Assembly (NCBI GenBank): GCA_022709465.1 | Contig: JAKLIT010000086.1 | Span: 1 to 5,893 of the forward strand | DNA: 5,893 nt | Direction: 5' to 3' | Origin: Candidatus Omnitrophota bacterium | GTDB lineage: Bacteria > Omnitrophota > Koll11 > Pluralincolimonadales > Pluralincolimonadaceae | Shown: positions 1 through 5,893 of the stretch, piece by piece | Numbering within the stretch: position 1 is the stretch's first letter | How the letters are laid out: the number at the start of each line of letters is the position of its first letter | The notes under the pieces: model-generated | Databases searched by the model: none | What the model was told of the DNA's origin: nothing | The model's input: the letters and a program-made list of their open reading frames with translations, nothing else | Program-made: the position numbers and the translations under genes

Positions 1-176
1 TCATGAAGACCGGGATCGTGGTCCAATACGCGGTCAAGAGGACGAAGGACCATATCCTGAGGTTCACGCGCCTCTATGACGACATAAAAGCCCAGCGAAT
101 AGACGAAGGCTGGCTTGCCGACATCGAACATAAGGATAATATCTTCCCGGAGATAGATTACAGAGTCCATACCTGA
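1..176 (+). CDS. C-terminal end of a probable GH57 / DUF1957 glucan branching enzyme (5' partial)
   Basis: The reading frame is open from the window start to a TGA at 174-176 and encodes about 58 residues. The tail contains YAVKRTKDHILRF, an acidic/aromatic stretch (TRLYDDIK), and ends in DNIFPEIDYRVHT. From memory this resembles the C-terminal helical part of glycoside hydrolase family 57 proteins with a DUF1957 region, annotated as 1,4-alpha-glucan branching enzymes; their tails typically end in a DNIFPDIDYR-like sequence. Such enzymes transfer alpha-1,4-glucan segments to form alpha-1,6 branches in cytoplasmic storage glucan. The catalytic domain lies outside the window, so the activity cannot be checked. 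The ATG at 3-5 is very probably internal, because the family continues upstream. The stop codon is followed by one base and then the uppS start, so the gene is probably cotranscribed with uppS. The family call rests only on this short tail. Confidence 0.72.
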   Translation, partial: MKTGIVVQYAVKRTKDHILRFTRLYDDIKAQRIDEGWLADIEHKDNIFPEIDYRVHT

Positions 177-177
177 T

Positions 178-885
178 ATGCTCGACAAGAAGAGGATCCC
201 CTTACATATAGCGGTCATAATGGACGGCAACGGCCGGTGGGCCAGGAAGCGCGGTCTTCCGCGCGCGATGGGCCACCGCGAGGGGATGAAGTCCGTGCGC
301 GAAGCCATAAAGACGTCCCGCGAACTCGGGATAAAGCACCTTACGCTGTACGCGTTCTCGGCAGAGAACTGGAAGCGCCCGAAAGAAGAAGTGGATACGC
401 TTATGCGTTTCCTCGGCGAATACCTCGATAAAGAGGTCCCGTCGTTCATCAAGAACGGCATACGGCTGAATTTCATAGGCAGGATAGGCGGCCTCCCGGA
501 TAGCGTGAAACCTAAGCTCAGGAAGGCCGTGGAAGCGACGAGGAGCGGCAGGATACTCACTCTCAACGTCGCGCTGAATTACAGCGGAAGGACGGAGATT
601 GTGGACGCGGCGAAGAAGTTCGCTTTGCTTGTAAAGTCCGGCAAGGCCGGCGTAGACGACCTCGACGAGAAGATGTTCGACGGCCTGCTCGATACGGCCG
701 GGCAGCCCGACCCCGACCTGCTTATACGCACGTCGGGCGAGATGCGCCTTTCTAATTTCCTGCTCTGGCAGATATCCTATGCGGAGATATATATTACGCC
801 TAAACTCTGGCCCGATTTCAGGAAGAACGACCTCGTCGAAGCGGTCCGCGAGTTCCAGAAACGCGAAAGAAGGTTCGGCGCATGA
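178..885 (+). CDS. uppS: Undecaprenyl diphosphate synthase (cis-prenyltransferase)
   Basis: This 235-residue cytoplasmic enzyme condenses farnesyl diphosphate with eight IPP units to give the C55 undecaprenyl diphosphate carrier used for peptidoglycan and surface polysaccharides. The family signature VIMDGNGRWA spans residues 13-22, with D16 as the expected Mg/diphosphate aspartate. G32-H33 and the LYAFSAENWKRP block (residues 57-68) match the substrate-binding regions. The C-terminal block has R184, T185, S186 and R190 followed by SNFLLWQ, then E203, the conserved basic and acidic residues for IPP and metal binding. The length is close to the usual 230-255 residues. The ATG is chosen because the signature sits at the normal distance from it and it lies one base after the upstream stop. 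No clear Shine-Dalgarno precedes it, which suggests translational coupling to the upstream gene. The product length (C55) is inferred; close relatives make other chain lengths. Confidence 0.96.
   Translation: MLDKKRIPLHIAVIMDGNGRWARKRGLPRAMGHREGMKSVREAIKTSRELGIKHLTLYAFSAENWKRPKEEVDTLMRFLGEYLDKEVPSFIKNGIRLNFIGRIGGLPDSVKPKLRKAVEATRSGRILTLNVALNYSGRTEIVDAAKKFALLVKSGKAGVDDLDEKMFDGLLDTAGQPDPDLLIRTSGEMRLSNFLLWQISYAEIYITPKLWPDFRKNDLVEAVREFQKRERRFGA
868..873 (+). promoter_or_regulatory. Ribosome binding site for cdsA
   Basis: AGAAGG lies inside the last codons of uppS, 8 bases before the cdsA ATG at 882. It supports that start together with the ATGA overlap. Confidence 0.55.
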
Positions 886-1727
886 CAGGACAGGACAACG
901 GCAACCATAACAACATCGTCCCGCGTTTCATAAGCTCGGCGCTTATAATCGCGTTCGTGTATTTCACTGTGATGGTCTGGCCGAACTGGGTCTTCTGCTC
1001 TGTCCTGACGCTCATGACCGGCATGGCGCTCTACGAGTTCTATTCGCTCGTCGAGAAGAAGGGGATACCGATATTCAAGACGAGCGGCATATCGATAGGC
1101 CTGCTCGTGCCGTTGTCGATATTCTTCACGTTCGAGCCGACGAAGGGGTGGGAGCTGCTCTTTATCATAGCGGTCCTTCTGACGATATTCATCCTGCAGT
1201 TCACGCGCAGGGAGAACAGCAACGCGATATTCGGCGTGTCGACGACTATATTCGGCATTCTCTACATAAGCTGGACGTTCAGCTTCATGCTGAAGTTGAA
1301 ACTGATGGAGAACCCGGCCCTTCCCGATGGCAGCCTGCTCGTGGCGTTCCTGCTTCTCGTGACCAAGATGGGCGATATAGGCGCCTACATAGTAGGCTCC
1401 AATATCGGAAAACACAGCCTTATCCCGCGCATAAGCCCCAAGAAATCCGTAGAGGGCGCGCTCGGAGGGTTCTTATTCAGCGTAGGGGCCGCGCTCGCGA
1501 GCAGGAGCTTCCTGCCGTCGATACCGGTCCATCATCTGCTGATACTCGGATGCCTGTTGGGTGTTCTCGCGCAGGTAGGCGACCTTTCTGAATCCCTGAT
1601 CAAGCGCGACTGTCAGGTCAAGGATTCGGCGGACTACATACCGGGGCTTGGAGGCGTGCTCGACCTCGTTGACAGCATATTGTTCACCGCGCCGACGTTA
1701 TACTTCTATGTGTTCAAATTCCTATGA
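882..1727 (+). CDS. cdsA: Phosphatidate cytidylyltransferase (CDP-diglyceride synthase)
   Basis: This 281-residue integral membrane enzyme makes CDP-diacylglycerol from phosphatidic acid and CTP, the branch point for bacterial phospholipids. Hydrophobic segments fill most of the chain (about seven or eight likely helices). The conserved cytoplasmic block MGDIGAY (D165) is followed by ISPKKSVEG (residues 184-192), typical of CdsA. The C-terminal signature starts at S238 with [11 protein letters not shown] (K241, R242, K247, D248) and continues as [12 protein letters not shown] (residues 254-265). Most CdsA proteins have PGHGG and DRxD here; this one has Leu at 256 for His and Leu at 262 for Arg, while both acidic residues, D261 and D264, are kept. 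I believe similar variants occur in other bacterial lineages, so I still expect an active enzyme. The start overlaps the uppS stop in an ATGA (882-885), and the stop overlaps dxr in the same way. Confidence 0.93.
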   Translation: MTGQDNGNHNNIVPRFISSALIIAFVYFTVMVWPNWVFCSVLTLMTGMALYEFYSLVEKKGIPIFKTSGISIGLLVPLSIFFTFEPTKGWELLFIIAVLLTIFILQFTRRENSNAIFGVSTTIFGILYISWTFSFMLKLKLMENPALPDGSLLVAFLLLVTKMGDIGAYIVGSNIGKHSLIPRISPKKSVEGALGGFLFSVGAALASRSFLPSIPVHHLLILGCLLGVLAQVGDLSESLIKRDCQVKDSADYIPGLGGVLDLVDSILFTAPTLYFYVFKFL

Positions 1728-2872
1728 AAAAGATAAACATCCTCGGCTCTACAGGCTCTATAGGCACTAACGCGCTCGATGTAATAGCGAAGCATCCGAA
1801 AGAATTCTCGGTGACGGGGCTCGCGGCGCATTCCAACGCGGGCTTGCTTATCAAGCAGGCGATCAAGTTCCGCCCGAAGACGGTCGCTATATGCGACGAG
1901 TCGAAGGCAAACGCCGTCAGGAAGGCGCTCTCGGGCAAGGGCATCAAGGTCCTCGGCGGCTATGAGGGCGTAAACGAGCTCGCCGGATATGGCGAGGCGG
2001 ATATAACGCTCGTCTCCATTGTCGGCGCGGCCGGGCTTATCCCGACGCTGCGCGCGATACACGCGGTAAAGACCGTAGCGCTCGCGAACAAGGAACCCCT
2101 CGTGATGGCCGGGCAGATAATAACGTCGACCGCAAGGCAGAGGGGTGTGCGGATACTCCCGGTGGATTCGGAGCATAGCGCCATATTCCAGTGCCTGAAC
2201 GGGCACAACAGGGAGGATATCAGGAAGATATACCTTACGGGCTCGGGCGGCCCGCTCAAGGACATGGAAGCGAGGAAGTTCCACGCGCTCTCGCCCGAAA
2301 GGGTTGTCAACCACCCGCGCTGGAAGATGGGCAAGAAGATATCCGTCGACTCAGCCACGCTCATGAACAAGGGGCTCGAGGTGATCGAGGCGCGCTGGCT
2401 CTTCGGCGTCGGCGTCGACAGGATAGACGTGCTGGTACATCCCGAGGCGATAATCCACTCGATGGTCGAGTTCGTCGACGGGTCGATAATGGCGCAATTG
2501 TCGCAGACGGACATGCGGCTCCCGATAATGTACGCGTTCTCGTACCCGAGGCGCGTGAAGTCGGTCCTGCCGGCGCTCGATTTCGTGAAACTCGGGAAGT
2601 TCACGTTCTCACCGCCGGATTTCGGGAAATTCCCGTGCCTCGCGATGGCATATGAGGCCGCGAAGAAGGGCGGTTCGGCGCCGGTCGCGCTGAACGCCGC
2701 TAACGAGGTAGCGGTGCTGGCCTTCCTGGACAGGAAGATAAAGTTAACGAGGATACCGTCAATAATAGAGAAGGTCCTCTCGTCGCATAGGACGAACAAG
2801 GAACCTTCGCTCAACGAGATACTTGAAATCGACGCCTGGGCAAGGCAGCAGGCGAAAAGGAGCATAGAATAA
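1724..2872 (+). CDS. dxr: 1-deoxy-D-xylulose 5-phosphate reductoisomerase
   Basis: This 382-residue cytoplasmic enzyme converts DXP to 2-C-methyl-D-erythritol 4-phosphate with NADPH, the second and first committed step of the MEP pathway. The N-terminus has the NADPH-binding motif GSTGSIG (residues 8-14) followed by [17 protein letters not shown] is present. The metal site PVDSEH gives D148 and E150, and E219 is the third ligand in [10 protein letters not shown]. The substrate-binding residues H197 (HPRW), S210, N215 and K216 all match the E. coli enzyme with a constant offset of 12 from H209, S222, N227 and K228. The LTGSGGP loop is intact. The length is close to the usual 380-400. It starts in an ATGA overlap with cdsA (1724-1727) and no Shine-Dalgarno is visible, so translation probably depends on coupling. 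Codons are strongly GC-ending, in sharp contrast to the next gene. This is the enzyme family targeted by fosmidomycin. Confidence 0.97.
   Translation: MKKINILGSTGSIGTNALDVIAKHPKEFSVTGLAAHSNAGLLIKQAIKFRPKTVAICDESKANAVRKALSGKGIKVLGGYEGVNELAGYGEADITLVSIVGAAGLIPTLRAIHAVKTVALANKEPLVMAGQIITSTARQRGVRILPVDSEHSAIFQCLNGHNREDIRKIYLTGSGGPLKDMEARKFHALSPERVVNHPRWKMGKKISVDSATLMNKGLEVIEARWLFGVGVDRIDVLVHPEAIIHSMVEFVDGSIMAQLSQTDMRLPIMYAFSYPRRVKSVLPALDFVKLGKFTFSPPDFGKFPCLAMAYEAAKKGGSAPVALNAANEVAVLAFLDRKIKLTRIPSIIEKVLSSHRTNKEPSLNEILEIDAWARQQAKRSIE
2857..2862 (+). promoter_or_regulatory. Ribosome binding site for rseP
   Basis: AAGGAG lies in the last codons of dxr, 9 bases before the ATG at 2872. It is the clearest Shine-Dalgarno at any gene junction in the window and fixes the rseP start in the TAATG overlap. 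Confidence 0.65.
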
Positions 2873-3918
2873 TGGAATGGCTTTTAGTAATAATAGTATT
2901 TTCGTTACTAATATTCGTACACGAATTAGGTCATTTTGTAATGGCATTGCGTGCAGGAATAAAAGTAGAGATATTTTCCATCGGCATGGGACCGAAGATC
3001 TTCTCGGTCACAAAAAATGGGATTGAATACCGGATTTCGGCTGTTCCTATAGGGGGGTATGTAAAAATGCTCGGGGAAGACCCCTCCGAGCCTTCTACCG
3101 GTAATAATCAGGAGTTCCAATCTCAAAGCGTATGGGCTCGCTTCCTCGTTTTAATAGGAGGCGTAACCATGAATTATATACTTGCATATATCCTTTTTTG
3201 CGGTGTTTTTATGGCGGGGTATCCGAATACCACTACGGTTAATTCAGTCGTGGATGACATGCCGGCAAAAGCAGCGGGTATTGAGGCCAAGGATAAGATA
3301 GTCGCCATAGACGGAAAAGAAGTAAGATACTGGATGGTAATGGTGTCTATGATCAAAAAGAAAACAAACGGGCCTGTGCAGGTGACAGTGATGCGAAACG
3401 GCTCGTTATTGAACCTTAGCGTTATACCGAATGTAAAAGAAACAAAAACGCCCTTCGGTATTCGTAAAACCGCGGTATTAGGTATCTCCGGGCCGGGCGG
3501 CCTAGTGATGGAGAAGAGCAGTTTCGTTGAATCTTTAGGTAAGGGGTTCGATGAACTTATCCAGCTGACAAAACTTACCTATCAAATGTTCGGAGAAATA
3601 ATTATAGGCAGGTCTTCAATAAGAGAGGGGGCAGGGCCTGTAGGTATTATTCAGATTACTGCCATAGCCGCTAAAGCGGGTCTTTCTCACCTTCTTTTTG
3701 TCACTGCCCTTATCAGCATGAGCCTTGCGATATTCAATTTATTGCCTATACCTGTGCTGGACGGCGGATTAATATTTTTTCTTATCATTGAAATCATAAG
3801 AGGAAAGCCGATAAGAAGAGACATACAGGAAAAGGCCATGAAAGTAGGGTGGACTTTTATAATCGCACTTCTGTTATTCATGACTTATAGCGATTTATTC
3901 AGGATATTCGGAAAATGA
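2872..3918 (+). CDS. rseP: RseP-type site-2 intramembrane zinc metalloprotease (M50)
   Basis: This 348-residue inner-membrane protease belongs to the site-2 protease family, which cuts transmembrane segments of anti-sigma factors or remnant signal peptides. The first helix carries the zinc motif HELGH (residues 17-21; H17, E18, H21). SIGMGPKI (37-44) and GGYVKML (61-67) follow, as in RseP/RasP. A second helix begins near MNYILAYILF (100-109). A single PDZ-like region spans roughly residues 120-200. The third zinc ligand is D297 in NLLPIPVLDGG (289-299), and a last helix lies near 325-340. It is shorter than the two-PDZ E. coli protein (about 450 residues) and fits the one-PDZ class. The natural substrate cannot be told, since no anti-sigma factor lies nearby. 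Its G+C is only about 42-43% and it uses TTA for Leu at least 11 times against one I find in dxr. The reading frame is intact and all catalytic residues are kept, so it is probably functional. Confidence 0.95.
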   Translation: MEWLLVIIVFSLLIFVHELGHFVMALRAGIKVEIFSIGMGPKIFSVTKNGIEYRISAVPIGGYVKMLGEDPSEPSTGNNQEFQSQSVWARFLVLIGGVTMNYILAYILFCGVFMAGYPNTTTVNSVVDDMPAKAAGIEAKDKIVAIDGKEVRYWMVMVSMIKKKTNGPVQVTVMRNGSLLNLSVIPNVKETKTPFGIRKTAVLGISGPGGLVMEKSSFVESLGKGFDELIQLTKLTYQMFGEIIIGRSSIREGAGPVGIIQITAIAAKAGLSHLLFVTALISMSLAIFNLLPIPVLDGGLIFFLIIEIIRGKPIRRDIQEKAMKVGWTFIIALLLFMTYSDLFRIFGK

Positions 3919-3955
3919 AGATAACAAGGCGCAAAACAAGGACCATAAGTTTAGG
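2873..3955. other. Low-G+C compositional island covering rseP and the first codons of ispG
   Basis: A hand count of 2881-3900 gives 434 G/C in 1020 bases (42.5%). Four 60-base rows of dxr (starting 2041, 2221, 2401 and 2641) give 65, 58, 60 and 72%. The first row of rseP is only 25%. The left edge coincides with the dxr stop. On the right, the first 13 or so ispG codons still use ACA, AGT and TTA before GC-ending codons return near 3955-3965. No flanking repeat, integrase or tRNA is visible. Replacement by homologous recombination is an inference. Confidence 0.7.
3901..3904 (+). promoter_or_regulatory. Weak ribosome binding site for ispG
   Basis: AGGA lies 10 bases before the ispG ATG at 3915, inside the end of rseP. 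It is weak; the ATGA overlap probably matters more for translation. Confidence 0.35.
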
Positions 3956-4997
3956 CGGGGTAAAGATCGGCGGCACGAGCCCGGTATCGATACAGTCGAT
4001 GACGAAGACGAACACCCTCGATGTCGCCGCGACTGTGGCACAGGTCAAGCAGCTCGAGCTTGCTGGCTGTGATATTGTCCGAACGGCAGTCAAGGATGCC
4101 TCGTGCTGTGAAGCGCTCGCGAAGATCATGAAAAAGATAAATATCCCGCTCGAGGCCGATATCCATTTCGACTACCGGCTCGCACTTGCCGCGATAAACG
4201 CGGGTGTCGACGGCGTACGCCTCAACCCGGGCAACGTATACAAGAAAGAAGAGATCGCCGCGGTGATCAATCTCGCAAAGAAGCGCCGCATACCTGTGCG
4301 CGTCGGCGTAAATTCGGGCTCGGTGCGCATACCTTTAAGCGGTATTTCGAAGGAGAAATTTCCTGCGCTTATGGTCAAGGCCGCGCTCGATTATATAAAA
4401 ATAATAGAAGATCTTGATTTCAGGAATTTAATGGTATCGCTGAAGGTCTCCGACGTCGGCCAGACGATAGATGCATACCGCCTCATGGCCAGGAAATGCG
4501 ATTATCCGTTCCACCTCGGCGTTACCGCCGCCGGCCCCGAATTATCGGGCACGGTAAAGTCAGCGCTCGGGATAGGAATACTTCTTTCCGAGGGGATAGG
4601 CGATACTATACGCGTATCTTTGACGGGCGATCCCGTGCAGGAGGTCATAGTCGGCAAGAATATCATACAGGGGCTCGGCCTGCGGCAGTTCGGACCGGAA
4701 GTCCTCTCGTGCCCGACCTGCGGCAGGACGGAAGTCGATATCATCGGCATCGCGAATAAAGTCGAGCAGGCGCTCGGCAAGATAAAGGATGAGAAGGGCA
4801 AGCTCTCGGGCCTGCGCGTGGCCGTCATGGGATGCGTTGTCAACGGCCCGGGCGAAGCGAAAGAGGCGGACCTCGGCATCGCGGCCGGCAAGGGCAGCGG
4901 ATTTCTCTTTATAAAGGGCAAGCCCGCGCGTAAAATAAAAGAGAGCGAGTTCGTGACCGCCGTAATAACCGAGATAAATAAAATACTGAAGGGCTGA
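3915..4997 (+). CDS. ispG: 4-hydroxy-3-methylbut-2-enyl diphosphate synthase (GcpE)
   Basis: This 360-residue cytoplasmic iron-sulfur enzyme reductively converts MEcPP to HMBPP, the sixth step of the MEP pathway. The N-terminal TIM-barrel region shows PVSIQSMTKTNT (residues 23-34), EADIHFDY, GVRLNPGN and RVGVNSGS, all typical of GcpE. The C-terminal domain carries the 4Fe-4S ligands C266 and C269 (SCPTCGRTE), C307 (MGCVVNGPGE) and E314, with the same C-to-E spacing of seven as in E. coli. Length and continuity indicate the two-domain bacterial form without the large insert found in plant-type enzymes. The start overlaps the rseP stop as ATGA at 3915-3918. The opening codons share the AT-rich style of rseP, after which composition returns to that of dxr. 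Electron donors (flavodoxin or ferredoxin) are not encoded here. Confidence 0.97.
   Translation: MKITRRKTRTISLGGVKIGGTSPVSIQSMTKTNTLDVAATVAQVKQLELAGCDIVRTAVKDASCCEALAKIMKKINIPLEADIHFDYRLALAAINAGVDGVRLNPGNVYKKEEIAAVINLAKKRRIPVRVGVNSGSVRIPLSGISKEKFPALMVKAALDYIKIIEDLDFRNLMVSLKVSDVGQTIDAYRLMARKCDYPFHLGVTAAGPELSGTVKSALGIGILLSEGIGDTIRVSLTGDPVQEVIVGKNIIQGLGLRQFGPEVLSCPTCGRTEVDIIGIANKVEQALGKIKDEKGKLSGLRVAVMGCVVNGPGEAKEADLGIAAGKGSGFLFIKGKPARKIKESEFVTAVITEINKILKG
4988..4993 (+). promoter_or_regulatory. Ribosome binding site for proS
   Basis: GAAGGG lies in the last codons of ispG, 8 bases before the ATG at 5002, and supports that start. Confidence 0.5.
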
Positions 4998-5001
4998 CAA
5001 C

Positions 5002-5893
5002 ATGAGATGGTCTAAATCGCTTATCCCGACGCTTAAGGAAGACCCGGCCGACGCCGAGATACTCAGCCACAAGCTGATGATCCGCGCGGGGCTCATCCGT
5101 AAGCTCGCGACGGGCTCGTATTCATACTTGCCGCTCGGCATGCGCGTCATAAATAAGGTCGAGGCGATCATCCGCGAAGAGATGGACAAGGCGGGCGCCC
5201 TGGAAGTAATGCTGCCGGCGGTCCAGCCGATAGAGCTTTGGCAGCAGACGGGCCGCGACGCCGATTACGGCGAGACGATGGCGAAGTTCAAGGACAGGCA
5301 CGGCCATACGAACGTCCTTGCGCCGACGGCGGAAGAGGTCATAACGAGCGTCGCAGCGGGCGAGATCAAGTCCTACAAACAGCTTCCGATAAACCTTTAC
5401 CAGATATCTTTTAAGTTCCGCGATGAGTTCCGTCCGCGCTTCGGCGTCCTGCGCAGCCGCGAATTCATAATGAAGGATTCATACAGTTTCCACGCCACCG
5501 CTGAATGCCTCGACAAGGAATACTGGAATATGTACGAGACGTATAAGCGCATCTTCACGCGCTGCGGGCTCGATTATGTCATCGTCGAGGCGGAGTCGGG
5601 CGAGATGGGCGGCTCGGGCTCGCACCAGTTCACCGCGCCATGCGATTCCGGCGAGGATATGATCGTCTATACGGAAGATAACTCCTACGCCGCGAACCTC
5701 GAGAAAGCGGCGGTTGACCCGCTGCCGAAAGAACCGGCCGTCGCGAACGCGCCGAAGGCCGAGGATGTGCATACCCCGAATGTCGGCTCAATAGAGGCGG
5801 TTTGCGCATTCCTGAAGACGAAGCCGAAGGATATGATAAAGACGCTTATATTCTCGGTGGATAAGGATATCGTCGTCGCCTTAGTGCGCGGCG
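5002..5893 (+). CDS. proS: Prolyl-tRNA synthetase, bacterial type (3' partial)
   Basis: The frame is open from ATG 5002 to the window end and encodes 297 residues, about half of the usual 570 or so. It is a class II cytoplasmic aminoacyl-tRNA synthetase that charges tRNA-Pro. The N-terminus (MRWSKSLIPTLKEDPADAE) and the following RAGLIRKLATGSYSYLPLG match bacterial ProRS. T109-A110-E111-E112 is the proline-binding TxE loop. Motif 2 runs from FRDEFRPRFG to REFIMKD (residues 139-159), with the class II Arg at 140. MGGSGSHQF follows, as expected. From about residue 236 the chain enters the INS domain, the YbaK-like insertion that hydrolyses mischarged Ala-tRNA-Pro; DVHTPN is visible before the window ends. 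Presence of this insertion marks the bacterial rather than archaeal/eukaryotic type. Motif 3 and the anticodon-binding domain lie beyond the window. It starts 4 bases after the ispG stop, so it is likely in the same transcript. Composition matches dxr, not rseP. Confidence 0.96.
   Translation, partial: MRWSKSLIPTLKEDPADAEILSHKLMIRAGLIRKLATGSYSYLPLGMRVINKVEAIIREEMDKAGALEVMLPAVQPIELWQQTGRDADYGETMAKFKDRHGHTNVLAPTAEEVITSVAAGEIKSYKQLPINLYQISFKFRDEFRPRFGVLRSREFIMKDSYSFHATAECLDKEYWNMYETYKRIFTRCGLDYVIVEAESGEMGGSGSHQFTAPCDSGEDMIVYTEDNSYAANLEKAAVDPLPKEPAVANAPKAEDVHTPNVGSIEAVCAFLKTKPKDMIKTLIFSVDKDIVVALVRG

Noticed and set aside
3..176. A complete 57-residue small gene starting at ATG 3
   Set aside because: The segment resembles the C-terminal end of a large protein family, the frame is open to the window edge, and no upstream context is available to show a start there.
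777..1415. 212-codon minus-strand open frame opposite uppS and cdsA
   Set aside because: Its translation is dominated by Arg, Glu, His and Tyr, typical of a shadow frame, and it spans the junction of two well-supported genes.
2191..2655. 154-codon plus-strand frame inside dxr
   Set aside because: Arg/Gly-rich shadow in another frame of dxr. It is not a frameshifted piece, since dxr is continuous.
1960..2865. 301-codon open frame on the minus strand opposite dxr
   Set aside because: It is fully covered by dxr, which has all family motifs. The protein is Ser/Ala/Pro-rich with no recognisable domain, and long antisense frames are expected from the GC-ending codon bias here.
3040..3070. Run of six G before an in-frame ATG in rseP (phase-variable tract or second internal start)
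   Set aside because: A six-base run is too short to suggest slippage, and it codes the conserved Gly-Gly-Tyr of the RseP family.
4998..5001. Possible terminator or promoter between ispG and proS
   Set aside because: Only four bases separate the genes, with no hairpin or T-run.
4560..5189. 209-codon minus-strand open frame across the ispG/proS junction
   Set aside because: It overlaps the conserved C-terminal Fe-S domain of ispG and the start of proS and has no domain signal of its own.

Overview
The window is one compact plus-strand gene cluster with almost no non-coding DNA. It holds the 3' end of a probable glycoside hydrolase family 57 protein (DUF1957-type glucan branching enzyme), then five complete genes, uppS (undecaprenyl diphosphate synthase), cdsA (CDP-diglyceride synthase), dxr (DXP reductoisomerase), rseP (site-2 membrane metalloprotease) and ispG (HMBPP synthase), and finally the first half of proS (prolyl-tRNA synthetase), cut by the window end. 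Neighbouring genes overlap by 1 to 4 bases or are separated by 1 to 4 bases. No stretch over about 10 bases lacks a gene, and I see no promoter, terminator, RNA gene, mobile element, CRISPR array or riboswitch.

Functionally this is a housekeeping envelope and isoprenoid operon. Dxr and IspG are the second and sixth enzymes of the MEP pathway to IPP/DMAPP. UppS uses IPP to build the C55 carrier lipid for peptidoglycan and other surface glycans. CdsA makes CDP-diacylglycerol for phospholipids. RseP is an intramembrane protease of the envelope stress type. ProS serves translation. The order uppS-cdsA-dxr-rseP(-ispG)-proS is a familiar bacterial arrangement, so gene content alone shows no new system.

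The organism is a bacterium using the MEP pathway. Most of the window is GC-rich with frequent ATA (Ile) and AGG (Arg) codons beside GC-ending ones. That style, the operon order and the GH57 neighbour suggest an uncultured lineage such as Candidatus Omnitrophota. This is an inference with only moderate support; Elusimicrobiota or deltaproteobacterial-type lineages are alternatives.

The most notable signal is compositional. rseP (2872-3918) is about 42-43% G+C by hand count and uses codons such as TTA, GTA and AAA, while the sampled parts of its neighbours run at about 58-72%. The shift is sharp at the dxr/rseP junction and seems to end roughly 40 bases into ispG. The gene order and the ATGA/TAATG overlaps are intact. 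This looks like in-place replacement of one operon gene by a homologue from a lower-GC relative, or less likely an assembly chimera. Secondary points are the Leu in place of His in the CdsA signature and the close coupling of a GH57 gene to uppS.
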